DNA of 64,000 nucleotides from Microbacteriaceae bacterium (GCA_004297935.1 SCRE01000002.1:62001-126000), one strand, 5' to 3'; positions 1-9,167 are shown, counted from the stretch's first letter. Translations and numbers: made by a program. Notes: generated from the sequence alone by a model not told the origin.

Positions 1-1133
<1,133 letters not shown>

Positions 1134-1142
1134 TCCTCGCTG

Positions 1143-1300
1143 CCCGTCGGTCGAGTGACGAGCGCCAGCCATCCCGTTGGTCGAGTAGCGAGCGGCAGCC
1201 ATCCCGTTGGTCGAGTAGCGAGAGTATCGAGACCTCGATACGGGTCTCGATACGCTCGTTTCTCGTTACTCGACCACCAGGGTCTCGATACACCACGACC
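1143..1300. repeat. Palindromic GGTCGAGTA/TATCGAGACC intergenic repeat, copy 1
   Basis: Fills the gap between the converging deoA and nucleoside hydrolase genes. It starts with a 30-bp direct repeat (1143-1172, 1173-1202, partial 1203-1222), each unit containing GGTCGAGTRRCGAG, and ends in an inverted repeat in which GGTCGAGTAGCGAG...TATCGAGACC faces GGTCTCGATACGCTCG...TTACTCGACC. Related copies occur at 6485-6570, 12718-12890 and 15471-15590. An RNA hairpin from either strand could stop transcription of both flanking genes; that role is inferred. Confidence 0.8.
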
Positions 1301-1305
1301 AGGGG

Positions 1306-2241
1306 CTAGCCGATGCGACGCACCGCGTCGACGACCTGGTCCCAGAACCTCGGTGCGTCCAGGTCGACGGCCACCTGCGATCTGCAGTCGGCCGGCGTGG
1401 GGGAGCGGAAGTCCGCGACCGTCATCCCGAGGGTGAGCGTGCCGGTCAGTTCCACGTCCAGCGGTGCCCGACGCACCGTCATGACCGACGGGTCGACCAC
1501 ATACGCCACGGCGCAGACGTCGTGAACGGGCGGTGAGTCGAAGCCCTGCGTGTCCCTGTACGTTTTGGCGAAGAACGCGAGCAGGTCAACGACGAGCTGT
1601 GACGACGGCGTGCCCAGCGCGGAGAAGCGGGCGACGACATCCGGGGTGGCCAGTGCCTGATGGGTGAGATCCAGGCCGACCATGGTGAGCGGCCAGCGCT
1701 CGTTGAAGACGATGTGCGCGGCCTCCGGGTCGACGATGATATTGAACTCGGCGGTCGCGCTCCAGTTGCCGGTCGCGTAGCCGCCGCCCATCAGCACCAC
1801 CTCGTGCACCCGTTCGACGATGCGCGGTTCGCGGCGCACGGCCATAGCGATGTTCGTCAGCGGCCCTGTCGGCACCAGCGTGATCTCGCCGGGCGCGTGG
1901 CTCATCACGGTGTCGATGATGAGATCGACCGCGTGGCGTTCGTCCAGCCGCACCGTGGGCACGGGCAATGCGGGCCCGTCCATGCCGCTCTCCCCGTGGA
2001 TGCTCGGCGCGAAGGAGCGCGGGCGCACCAGCGGGCGGTCCATCCCCGCGGCGATCGGCACGTCGGTGATGGCGGCGATCGTCGCGACGGCCAATGCGTT
2101 GTGCGTCACCTTCTCAAGCGACTGGTTTCCGGCGACCGTCGTGATGGCTGCCAATTCGATCTCGGGGCTGCCATGGGCGAGCAGCATCGCGATCGCGTCG
2201 TCGTGGCCGGGGTCGCAGTCGAGAATGATCGTGCGGGGCAT
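1306..2241 (-). CDS. Inosine-uridine preferring nucleoside hydrolase family protein
   Basis: A 311-residue nucleoside N-ribohydrolase that cleaves ribonucleosides to base plus ribose in the cytosol. The N-terminal calcium-binding signature DCDPGHDDA (residues 8-16) is intact, followed by GNQSLEKVTHNA, the mid-domain AEFNIIVDPEAA and the C-terminal VHDVCAVAYVVDP that supplies the late active-site residues. An open frame continues upstream, but the ATG at 2241 is chosen because the protein family begins right there and a GAGGA-like ribosome site precedes it. It is divergent from the SAHH-like gene across a 79-bp AT-rich gap, so both are probably controlled from that region, plausibly by the IclR protein encoded at 3575. 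Exact base preference cannot be read from sequence. Confidence 0.93.
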   Translation of the reverse strand: MPRTIILDCDPGHDDAIAMLLAHGSPEIELAAITTVAGNQSLEKVTHNALAVATIAAITDVPIAAGMDRPLVRPRSFAPSIHGESGMDGPALPVPTVRLDERHAVDLIIDTVMSHAPGEITLVPTGPLTNIAMAVRREPRIVERVHEVVLMGGGYATGNWSATAEFNIIVDPEAAHIVFNERWPLTMVGLDLTHQALATPDVVARFSALGTPSSQLVVDLLAFFAKTYRDTQGFDSPPVHDVCAVAYVVDPSVMTVRRAPLDVELTGTLTLGMTVADFRSPTPADCRSQVAVDLDAPRFWDQVVDAVRRIG

Positions 2242-2320
2242 GGTGCAATCCTCATTCACTATTTGTCGGTATTCAATATTTGTAGGCAAAACTAAACTTT
2301 GTATGTGCAAGAATAGCAGC
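2242..2320. promoter_or_regulatory. Divergent AT-rich promoter/operator region
   Basis: Between two divergent nucleoside genes lies a strikingly AT-rich 79 bp. It has a direct repeat TATTTGTCGG / TATTTGTAGG (about 2259 and 2278), a possible -10 TAAACT at 2293-2298 for the plus strand, and the small palindrome CAAA-N7-TTTG. The repeats are candidate binding sites for the IclR-family regulator encoded downstream. Seen: composition and repeats. Inferred: operator function. Confidence 0.5.
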
Positions 2321-3565
2321 ATGACCACTCTTGCCGAAGAAGGCGCTGCTCGAATCGAATGGATCCGCTCGCGGATGACGATGCTCGCGGAACTCCGCAA
2401 TGAATTGAAGCAGACCACTCCGTTTGCCGGCCATCGAATCGGCATGTCGCTGCATCTGGAACCGAAGACGGCCGTGCTGCTCGAGACGCTCGCAGCGGGC
2501 GGCGCGGAGATCGTGGCGACCGGCAACCACGGTTCCACGCAGGATGACGTCGTCGCCGCGCTCCGCGAGAGCGGCATGACGCTGTTCGGCCGACGCGACG
2601 ACAGCGTCGAGCAGCACCACGCCAATATCGCCGCCGTGCTGGATGCGGACCCCGACATGCTGCTCGACAATGGCGGCGACCTGGCGGCAGGGATCGTCGC
2701 GCGGGGTGTGGACGCTGCGAACGCGACCGCGCACGTGATCGGCGGAACGGAGGAGACGACATCCGGTGGGCTGCGCCTGCGCGGCGAACTGGCGGGCCGG
2801 GTGCCCTTCCCGATGATCGTCATCAACGACAGCATGCTCAAGGCGATCGGTGAAAACCGGCACGGGGTCGGCCAGTCCGTGGTGGAGAGCTTCATGCGGA
2901 TCACCAACGTCATGGTGCCCGGTCGTCACGTGCTCGTGATCGGCTACGGCTGGTGCGGTCGGGGGATCGCCGAATCATTCCGTGCGCTCGGCGCCCAGGT
3001 CGCCGTCGCCGAGGTCGACGAGCTCAAGGCTTTCGAGGCGGCGCTGGACGGGTTCCGCGTCGGCGCCAGCGACGACCTTCTCGACTGGGCGGATGTCGTG
3101 ATCACCGCCACCGGGCAGCCCGGCGTCCTCACCGCTGCCGGGTTCGCACACCTGCGCGACGGCGCCATTCTGGCGAACAGCGGCCACTTTCCCTGGGAGA
3201 TCGACATTCCGGCACTGCGTGCTGCTGCGACCGGGTCGCGCACCATCGCCGACGCGCTCGAACGCATCGACCTGCCGGACGGGCGTCACGTCATCCTGCT
3301 GGCATCCGGTCGCATGGTCAATCTGGCCGGCCGCGATCCGAAGGGCAACTCGCTCGAGGCGATGGATCTCGGCTTCATGCTGCAGGCGCTCTCGCTCGAG
3401 CGCGTAGCGGTCGCGCACGCCGACGCGACACGCGGCACGTCCGCGCACCCTGCAGCGCACACCTTGCCGGCCGGCGCACTGGCCGCCGGCGCGCAGCCGG
3501 TGCCCCGCGATATCGAGCGGCGCATCGCGCGCACCTTCCTGGCTGCGCTCGACAGCGCACGCTGA
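2321..3565 (+). CDS. Divergent S-adenosylhomocysteine hydrolase paralogue
   Basis: A 414-residue NAD-dependent protein of the adenosylhomocysteinase family. Conserved active-site equivalents are visible: H45 (in SLHLEPKTAV), D in LLDNGGDL, E in GTEETTSGG, K in VINDSMLK, and H in ANSGHFPWEID; the Rossmann glycine motif reads GYGWCGRGIA instead of the usual GYGDVGKG. It differs from true SAHH in important ways: the segment CNIFSTQDHAAAA is replaced by GNHGSTQDDVVAAL, the Asp after the catalytic Lys is replaced by Glu (LKAIGEN), and the usual C-terminal K-x-D-H-Y-R-Y tail is missing. It lies among nucleoside catabolic genes rather than methionine-cycle genes, so it may act on another nucleoside. 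ATG 2303 is an alternative start, but the putative -10 at 2293-2298 favours 2321. Confidence 0.8.
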   Translation: MTTLAEEGAARIEWIRSRMTMLAELRNELKQTTPFAGHRIGMSLHLEPKTAVLLETLAAGGAEIVATGNHGSTQDDVVAALRESGMTLFGRRDDSVEQHHANIAAVLDADPDMLLDNGGDLAAGIVARGVDAANATAHVIGGTEETTSGGLRLRGELAGRVPFPMIVINDSMLKAIGENRHGVGQSVVESFMRITNVMVPGRHVLVIGYGWCGRGIAESFRALGAQVAVAEVDELKAFEAALDGFRVGASDDLLDWADVVITATGQPGVLTAAGFAHLRDGAILANSGHFPWEIDIPALRAAATGSRTIADALERIDLPDGRHVILLASGRMVNLAGRDPKGNSLEAMDLGFMLQALSLERVAVAHADATRGTSAHPAAHTLPAGALAAGAQPVPRDIERRIARTFLAALDSAR

Positions 3566-3574
3566 GGCGGACGG

Positions 3575-4315
3575 ATGCCCGACTACACGGTCCCCGCCCT
3601 GGAAAAGGGGCTGGACGTGCTCGAACTGCTCGCGACCACGGCGACGCCGATCGGCCAGTCCGCGATCGCCGCGCAGCTCGGCCGGTCGACAGGTGAGATC
3701 TTCCGTGTGCTGCAGACGCTGGAGCACCGCGCATACATCTGCCGAGACGCCGACAGTGGCCTGTACCTTTTGACGACTCGGCTGCTCGAGTTGGCCGGAC
3801 GGCAGCCTGCGCTGCGCGGGCTGATCCTGCGAGCCGCCGGCCCGATGGCCGAGCTGGCCGGCAGTACCGAGCAGTCGTGCAACCTCGCCGTGCTGGACGG
3901 CGCCGAAGTGCGGGTGATCGCACAGCAGGAGAGCCCGGCCGACTTCGGCTTCCGGGTACGCGTCGGCGCCGCTTTCCCGCTCGGGTCGACGGCGACCGGC
4001 GCGGTGCTGCTCGCATTCTGCCCGGCCGATCAGCGCGACGCTCTGCGTGCCGAACTGGCGGCACGCGGCGAGGGGCTGCGCGCCCTGGATGACCGGATCG
4101 AGCGCATCCGTTCGCGTGGGTCTGCGCGTGAGGCGGACGCCCGCCAGGCGGGCATCCTCGACCTGTCCTACCCCGTGTTCGGTGCAGATGGGACGGCCCT
4201 CGCCGCGCTGACCGTGCCGTATGTCGCGACGAGCTACAGCGCGCACGATGCGGATGCCGTTGCCGCCCGAATCGAAGCCGCGTCCGTCTCGATCTCGCAG
4301 CCCGTCGCCTCGTAG
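3575..4315 (+). CDS. IclR-family transcriptional regulator
   Basis: A 246-residue regulator with an N-terminal winged helix-turn-helix (about residues 5-65; ALEKGLDVLELLA ... IAAQLGRSTGEIFRVLQTLE) and a C-terminal IclR effector-binding domain (about 75-245), including GSTATGAVLLAF and the late ILDLSYPVFG. It starts 9 bp after the SAHH-like gene, so the two are likely cotranscribed. The genes around it all act on nucleosides, so the likely ligand is a nucleoside, base or sugar phosphate, and the likely targets are the 2242-2320 region and perhaps the add promoter. The family assignment is firm; ligand and targets are inferred. Confidence 0.92.
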   Translation: MPDYTVPALEKGLDVLELLATTATPIGQSAIAAQLGRSTGEIFRVLQTLEHRAYICRDADSGLYLLTTRLLELAGRQPALRGLILRAAGPMAELAGSTEQSCNLAVLDGAEVRVIAQQESPADFGFRVRVGAAFPLGSTATGAVLLAFCPADQRDALRAELAARGEGLRALDDRIERIRSRGSAREADARQAGILDLSYPVFGADGTALAALTVPYVATSYSAHDADAVAARIEAASVSISQPVAS

Positions 4316-4367
4316 ACTTGACCCGGTACGCGCGGTGGCGCGCGGCCGGACGTCGAAGGAGCGGACC

Positions 4368-5486
4368 GTGAACACTGTGCCCGATGAGTACTTGCTGGCC
4401 AGCGGGGAGAGCATCAGCGCCCTGCCGAAGGTGTCGTTGCACGATCACCTCGACGGCGCGCTGCGTCCGCAGACGATCATCGAGCTGGCCGAAGCGGTCG
4501 GCATCGAAACGCCGGAGACGGACGCCGCCGCACTCGGCGACTGGTTCACCAGCCAGGCCGATTCCGGTTCCCTGGTCGAGTACCTCAAGACCTTCGACGT
4601 GACGATCGGCGTCATGCAGACCCGTGAGGGCCTGGTGCGCGTCGCCCGCGAATACGTGCAGGATCTCGTCGCCGACGGCGTGCTCTACGGTGAGGTGCGT
4701 TGGGCGCCCGAACAGCACCTCACTCGCGGACTCACGCTCGATCAGACCGTCGAGGCCGTGCAGGAGGGCATCGAAGAGGGTATTGCGGATGCTGCGGCGA
4801 ACGGTCGCGAGGTGCGCGTCGGTCAGCTGGTCAGCGCCATGCGCCACGCGCATCGGGGCCTGGAGATCGCCGAGCTCGCCGTGCGGCACCGCGACAACGG
4901 CGTCGTCGGCTTCGACATCGCAGGGGCCGAGGCTGGGTTCCCGCCGGCGAACCTGCGCACGGCTTTCGACTATCTCGCTGAGCACTTCTTCCCCGCGACG
5001 GTGCACGCGGGCGAGGCGGACGGGCTGGACAGCATCCGCAGTGCGTTGATCGACGGCCGGGCGCTGCGTCTCGGGCACGGCGTGCGGCTGGCGGAGGACA
5101 TCGTCGTGGAGCGGCAGGACGACGAGAACACCTACGTTTCGCTCGGTCGGCTGTCGCAGTGGGTCAAGGATCGCGAGATCGTGCTCGAGACGTCTCCGTC
5201 GTCGAATCTGCAGACCGGTGCGATCGCGCAGTGGGGCGACGATCTGGTCGATCACCCGTTCGACCTGCTCTATCAGCTCGGCTTCCGCGTGACGGTCAAC
5301 ACCGACAACCGGCTGATGAGCGGTACGACGCTGAGTCGCGAGCTGGCGCTTCTGAGTGAGACGTTCGACTACGATCTCGACGACATCCTCGCGTTTCAGC
5401 TCAACGCGGCCGCAGGAGCCTTCCTGCCGCTCGAGGAACGAGAAGATCTCGCCGATGCGTTGGCTGCCGGCTTCGACGACGTTTGA
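4368..5486 (+). CDS. add: Adenosine deaminase
   Basis: A 372-residue zinc enzyme that deaminates adenosine and deoxyadenosine to inosine forms. Metal and catalytic motifs are complete: HDHLDG (H25, H27), FDIAGAEAGFP, HAGEADG (zinc His and catalytic Glu), RLGHGV, and the terminal zinc Asp in NTDNRLMSGT, a variant I recall from actinobacterial Add proteins. GTG 4368 is chosen because GAAGGAG lies six bases upstream and because the family begins just before the HxH motif; the frame stays open upstream into the IclR gene. Product inosine feeds the purine nucleoside phosphorylase at 8334-9167. It follows the IclR gene by 52 bp and may have its own promoter. Confidence 0.95.
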   Translation: MNTVPDEYLLASGESISALPKVSLHDHLDGALRPQTIIELAEAVGIETPETDAAALGDWFTSQADSGSLVEYLKTFDVTIGVMQTREGLVRVAREYVQDLVADGVLYGEVRWAPEQHLTRGLTLDQTVEAVQEGIEEGIADAAANGREVRVGQLVSAMRHAHRGLEIAELAVRHRDNGVVGFDIAGAEAGFPPANLRTAFDYLAEHFFPATVHAGEADGLDSIRSALIDGRALRLGHGVRLAEDIVVERQDDENTYVSLGRLSQWVKDREIVLETSPSSNLQTGAIAQWGDDLVDHPFDLLYQLGFRVTVNTDNRLMSGTTLSRELALLSETFDYDLDDILAFQLNAAAGAFLPLEEREDLADALAAGFDDV

Positions 5487-5516
5487 GGCTTGAGCGGCCG
5501 TGATGCCGGCTCGGCG

Positions 5517-5601
5517 CTGACGTCGGTGCGGCTCTGCTGTCGGTGCGGGCCTGCTGTCAGTGCGGCCCCGACGTCAGTTCGGGCCTGCTGTCGGTGCGGC
5601 G
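5517..5601. repeat. Five-unit 17-bp degenerate tandem repeat
   Basis: Units at 5517-5533, 5534-5550, 5551-5567, 5568-5584 and 5585-5601 follow the pattern CTGCTGTCGGTGCGGGC with up to five differences per unit. It lies in the 206-bp gap between add and the PTS IIA gene. No function is evident. Confidence 0.75.
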
Positions 5602-5632
5602 GGTCGTGACGGTGTGAGACGAGCCGGCCACT

Positions 5633-5660
5633 CGGCTGAGTGTCAGCCTAGACTCAGCCG
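5633..5660. terminator. 9-bp inverted repeat after add
   Basis: CGGCTGAGT (5633-5641) pairs perfectly with ACTCAGCCG (5652-5660) around a 10-base loop. It could end the add transcript or act as an operator for the following PTS genes, whose likely -10 is 20 bp downstream. There is no T-run, so the terminator reading is tentative. Confidence 0.45.
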
Positions 5661-5680
5661 GTGTGCATCGGTTGTGACGA

Positions 5681-5692
5681 TACGCTGATTGC
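5681..5692 (+). promoter_or_regulatory. Leaderless -10 for the PTS IIA gene
   Basis: TACGCT at 5681-5686 is followed by exactly six bases and then the ATG at 5693. This -10-to-start spacing places the transcription start on or next to the start codon, the arrangement typical of leaderless actinobacterial genes. Confidence 0.6.
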
Positions 5693-6169
5693 ATGCCTCT
5701 CCCACCGTTGCCGGACACCGCCATCTCGCTCGGAGTTCGTGCGTCGGATTGGCGGGATGCGGTGCGTCTGGCGGGCGAGGCGCTGAGCCGTTCCGGCGCG
5801 ACCCGTGCGCAATACACCGATCGGATGCTGCGGCTCATCGACGACTACGGCGCCTACATCGTGATCGCGCCGGGGCTGGCTCTCGCACACGCGCGCCCGG
5901 GGCCGGACGTGCGCAGTGACGGCCTGAGCGTTGTGACGCTCTCGAATCCGGTCATCTTCGGGCATCCGCACAACGATCCGGTGAGCATCGTCATCGGGCT
6001 GGCAGTGGCAACCCCGGATGCCCACGTCACGACGATCGCGGCTCTCGCGAACGTGTTCAACGACCCGCAGGCGACCACACGGCTGGCTGCGGCCACCGAT
6101 CCGGACGAGGTACGCAGCATCTTCGCCGTCGATGAACGCGAAACTCAGCCCGACGGAGTCGTCGGATGA
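5693..6169 (+). CDS. PTS EIIA component, mannitol/fructose/ascorbate type
   Basis: A 158-residue cytosolic phosphotransfer protein. The phospho-accepting His is H66 in GLALAHARPG, and SVVTLSNPVIFGHPHNDPVSIVIGLA is the usual second half of the fold (quoted in part: NDPVSIVIGLA). It accepts phosphate from HPr and passes it to the EIIB encoded next. The stop overlaps the EIIB start by four bases (ATGA), so translation is coupled. No EIIC permease gene follows within the window, which is unusual because these subunits normally form one operon. Substrate is unknown; ascorbate/pentitol-type systems are closest in size and layout. Confidence 0.88.
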   Translation: MPLPPLPDTAISLGVRASDWRDAVRLAGEALSRSGATRAQYTDRMLRLIDDYGAYIVIAPGLALAHARPGPDVRSDGLSVVTLSNPVIFGHPHNDPVSIVIGLAVATPDAHVTTIAALANVFNDPQATTRLAAATDPDEVRSIFAVDERETQPDGVVG

Positions 6170-6438
6170 AGGTCGTCGCGATCTGCGGGGCAGGGGTCGG
6201 CACCTCCGGCATTCTCAAGGTGAATGCGGAACGGGTGCTCGAACGGTTGAACATCGCCGCGGAGGTCACGGCGGCGGATGTCGCGAGCCTCGCGACGACC
6301 GCGGCGGACGCACAGGTGATCCTGACGTCGCCTGAGCTGGTCAGCCGAATCGGACCGACCAACGCGGACATCGTGGTGATCGAGAACTACTTCGACCTCG
6401 ACGAGCTCGAGGGCAAACTCGACGAGGCTCTGGGCTGA
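6166..6438 (+). CDS. PTS EIIB component, lactose/ascorbate-like
   Basis: A 90-residue EIIB with the phospho-cysteine C7 in the N-terminal P-loop ICGAGVGTSG (residues 6-15), the classic signature of the ascorbate/galactitol/lactose EIIB group. It would take phosphate from the EIIA encoded just upstream and give it to the sugar bound on an EIIC. The overlap with EIIA argues that the pair works together. The missing EIIC must be encoded elsewhere, or the pair serves a regulatory phosphorelay; the sequence does not decide between these. Confidence 0.87.
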   Translation: MKVVAICGAGVGTSGILKVNAERVLERLNIAAEVTAADVASLATTAADAQVILTSPELVSRIGPTNADIVVIENYFDLDELEGKLDEALG

Positions 6439-6484
6439 TCCCCGCGGTGCCGGTGGTGTCGACACGGCTGCTCGCCGCGCGACC

Positions 6485-6570
6485 CTCCAAGCTCCACCGC
6501 GCTACTCGAACACCGAGATCCGGTACCGGTGGCCGAGTAACGCATGAACGCAGCGAATACGTGTATCGAC
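6485..6570. repeat. Palindromic GGTCGAGTA/TATCGAGACC repeat, degenerate copy 2
   Basis: Sits between the converging PTS EIIB and mutase genes. GCTACTCGA and GGCCGAGTAACGCATGA with TATCGACC downstream match the other copies imperfectly. The 11-mer GCTCCACCGCG at 6491-6501 recurs beside copy 3 (12858-12868) and after purK (25940-25950). Confidence 0.6.
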
Positions 6571-6588
6571 CGCGACCCTCCCGCCGGA

Positions 6589-8337
6589 TCAGGCCGCGGT
6601 CAGCGCTTGCATCGCGGCGGCCAGGGCCGCGACCCTCGACTCCGCGGCGGCCCGGCGCTCCGCGACGGTACCCGCGGCGCTCGACGCGTCGAGGTAGATC
6701 TTGAGCTTCGGTTCGGTGCCGCTCGGTCGCACCATGACGCGTGATCCGTCCTCGAGCAGGATGCGCAGCACGTCGCTCGGCGGCAGGTTGGCGAAGCCGT
6801 CGCTCAGATCATCGATCTGTGTGACGCGCACCGAGCCCAGTGCCGCGGGAGGGCTCAGGCGCAGCGCGGACATGATGCGGGTGATGTGGTCGAGATCGGT
6901 GACGCGGATCGAGATCTGGCCGGATGCGAAGAACCCGAACTTCTCCGCGAACCGATCAAGCTGATCCGCGATCGTGAGCCCGTCTGCGGCCAGGGAGTTC
7001 GCCAGGTCGAGGAACGCGACGGCGGCAGAGATCCCGTCTTTGTCACGGATGGTGCCGGGGTTCACGAGATACCCGAGCGCTTCCTCGAAGCCGTAAATCA
7101 AGCCGGGAGCTCGTGAGACCCATTTGAAGCCGGTCAGGGTGTCTTCGAAGTCGAGGCCATAGGCGGCCGCGACAGCCTTCAGTGCGGGCGATGAGACGAT
7201 CGAGCAGGCAAGCGCCCCGCCCGCGGCGGAGTCCCCGGTGGCCGCGGCCTCCGCACGTTGCGCGGCCCGCCAACCGAGGAGCGCGCCCACCTCGTTGCCG
7301 CTGAGTCGGCGGTAACCCTGCGCTGTCGACGGATCGGGGATGGCGACCGCGAGGCGGTCGGCATCCGGGTCGTTGGCGATGACCAGGTCCGACCCGGCCT
7401 CGCGAGCCGTGGCGAACGCGAGGTCCATCGCACCGGGCTCTTCCGGGTTGGGGAACGCGACCGTCGAGAACGTCGGGTCGGGTTCGATCTGGGCCGCGAC
7501 GACGGTCGGCGACGCGAAGCCGACCCGAGCGAAGACCTGCTCGGCGGTGCGCCAGCCGACACCGTGCATCGCCGTGTAGCTGAAAGAGACCGCGTCTCGA
7601 GGTGCAGCGGATTGCGCGACGGAGGCGGTGGCCTCGACATAGCTCGCCTCCACCGAGTCCGGCGCGACTTCGTAGGCGTCGGAACGAGTGAGGCCGGCGA
7701 CGCTGCCGGATGCGACGCGGAGGATGTGCGCGGCAATCTCGGCATCCGCCGGAGGGACGATCTGCGATCCGTGGTTGTCGCCACCGAGATAGACTTTGTA
7801 GCCGTTGTCGTTCGGTGGATTATGGCTGGCGGTGACCATGACACCCGCGCTGGCCTGCAGATGGCGCACGGCGAACGCGAGCACGGGGGTCGGCAACAGC
7901 CGGGGGAGCAGGATGGCCCGCACACCCGCTCCCGCCATGAGCTCGGCCGTGTCGCGTGCGAAGACGGCCGAATTCTTGCGTCCGTCGTAGCCGATCACGA
8001 CGGATGGCCGCTCGCCCCCCGCGTTCTCCAGCAGGTAGGCGGCGAGTCCGGCCGCGGCCTGTGCGACCAGGACACGATTCATCCGATTCGGGCCCCCTGC
8101 GATCACGCCGCGGAGTCCGGCGGTGCCGAACGCGAGCCGACTGTCGAAGCGCGAGTGCAGGTCTTCCGTTGCTTCGCTGGAGCCTGTCTGTGCCGCGGTC
8201 AGCAGGGTCTGCAGCTCGGCTCGGGTCTCCGGGTCCGGGTCTTGGGCGATCCATGCGCGCACGCGCTCGAACAGGTCGGCGTCCGCACCGCTCGTGTTCG
8301 CCCCGCCGGCGGTCGGCTCGGTGTTTGCGCCGGTCAC
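6589..8337 (-). CDS. Phospho-sugar mutase (phosphopentomutase/phosphoglucomutase-like)
   Basis: A 582-residue alpha-D-phosphohexomutase superfamily enzyme. Domains in order: sugar-binding start with FGTAGLRG (about 70-77), the phosphoserine loop VMVTASHNPPNDNGYK with S171, the metal loop NDPDADRLAV, the sugar-recognition segment GFEEALGY, and the C-terminal phosphate loop RPSGTEPKLKIYL. The GTG start at 8337 overlaps the stop of punA by four bases (GTGA), so the two are translated together. That linkage, and the matching pmmB-deoD pair in M. tuberculosis, suggest it isomerises ribose- or deoxyribose-1-phosphate released by PunA and DeoA to the 5-phosphate. A hexose-phosphate role is also possible. 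Confidence 0.9.
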   Translation of the reverse strand: MTGANTEPTAGGANTSGADADLFERVRAWIAQDPDPETRAELQTLLTAAQTGSSEATEDLHSRFDSRLAFGTAGLRGVIAGGPNRMNRVLVAQAAAGLAAYLLENAGGERPSVVIGYDGRKNSAVFARDTAELMAGAGVRAILLPRLLPTPVLAFAVRHLQASAGVMVTASHNPPNDNGYKVYLGGDNHGSQIVPPADAEIAAHILRVASGSVAGLTRSDAYEVAPDSVEASYVEATASVAQSAAPRDAVSFSYTAMHGVGWRTAEQVFARVGFASPTVVAAQIEPDPTFSTVAFPNPEEPGAMDLAFATAREAGSDLVIANDPDADRLAVAIPDPSTAQGYRRLSGNEVGALLGWRAAQRAEAAATGDSAAGGALACSIVSSPALKAVAAAYGLDFEDTLTGFKWVSRAPGLIYGFEEALGYLVNPGTIRDKDGISAAVAFLDLANSLAADGLTIADQLDRFAEKFGFFASGQISIRVTDLDHITRIMSALRLSPPAALGSVRVTQIDDLSDGFANLPPSDVLRILLEDGSRVMVRPSGTEPKLKIYLDASSAAGTVAERRAAAESRVAALAAAMQALTAA

Positions 8338-9167
8338 AGTGCGTTCACAATCCGTGCCAGCAGTGCGCTGATCACCGGTTCGGCGGTCCGGCCGGCGTCG
8401 ATGACCTCGTGATGGCTCAGCGGGGTCTTCTGTATGCCCGCGGCCAGGTTCGTGATCAACGACATGCCGAGGATCTCCATGCCGGCTTGGCGGGCCGCGA
8501 TCGCCTCCAGTGCCGTCGACATGCCGACGATGTGCCCGCCGAAGGTCTTGGCCATCTGCACCTCGGCCGGTGTCTCGTAGTGCGGGCCACGGAACTGGCA
8601 GTACACGCCCTCGTCCAGGCTCGGATCGATCGAACGGGCCAGGTCGCGCAACCGCGGCGTGTAGAGGTCGCTGAGATCGACGAACGTCGCACCCTCCAGC
8701 GGCGAATCCGCGGTCAGGTTGATGTGGTCGCTGATCAGCACGGGGGAGCCAGGTTTCCAGGTCTCCTTGATGCCTCCGGCACCGTTCGTCAACACCATCA
8801 CGGTTGCGCCGGTCGCGGCCGCGGTGCGCACACTGTGCACCACACGACGCGTGCCGTGACCCTCGTAATAGTGTGTCCGCGCGCCGATCACCAGCGCACG
8901 CTTGCCGCTTTGCAGCAGGATCGAACGCAATGTGCCCACATGACCCTCGAGTGCGGGCTTACCGAAACCGACGACATCCGTTGCCGCGATGGTCGCGGTG
9001 GTCTCCCCGATCAGGTCGGCAGCCTTCCCCCACCCGCTACCGAGCGTGAGAGCGACATCATGACGTTCCACACCGGTGAGCTCGGCGATCTGAGCAGCGG
9101 CGTCGCGCGCGACATCGAACGGATCCGTCCGTGGATCATCAAGAGGGTTCTGCACAAAATCTGACAT
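8334..9167 (-). CDS. punA: Purine nucleoside phosphorylase
   Basis: A 277-residue trimeric-type PNP that converts inosine, guanosine and their deoxy forms plus phosphate to base and (deoxy)ribose-1-phosphate. Visible motifs: LGSGWG phosphate loop, GARTHYYEGH, TNGAGGIKETW, the base pocket FRGPHYETPAE and MSTALEAIAARQAG, and LITNLAAG. ATG 9167 is preceded by TAGAGT then six bases, indicating a leaderless promoter on the minus strand. It heads the punA-mutase operon and would use the inosine made by adenosine deaminase. Upstream lies an 80-bp inverted-repeat element shared with the accD-birA gap. Confidence 0.96.
   Translation of the reverse strand: MSDFVQNPLDDPRTDPFDVARDAAAQIAELTGVERHDVALTLGSGWGKAADLIGETTATIAATDVVGFGKPALEGHVGTLRSILLQSGKRALVIGARTHYYEGHGTRRVVHSVRTAAATGATVMVLTNGAGGIKETWKPGSPVLISDHINLTADSPLEGATFVDLSDLYTPRLRDLARSIDPSLDEGVYCQFRGPHYETPAEVQMAKTFGGHIVGMSTALEAIAARQAGMEILGMSLITNLAAGIQKTPLSHHEVIDAGRTAEPVISALLARIVNAL

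Noticed and set aside
3375-5255. Long minus-strand frame of about 626 codons
   Set aside because: Antisense to the SAHH-like, IclR and add genes, and made of Arg/Ala/Pro-rich sequence; no start signal.
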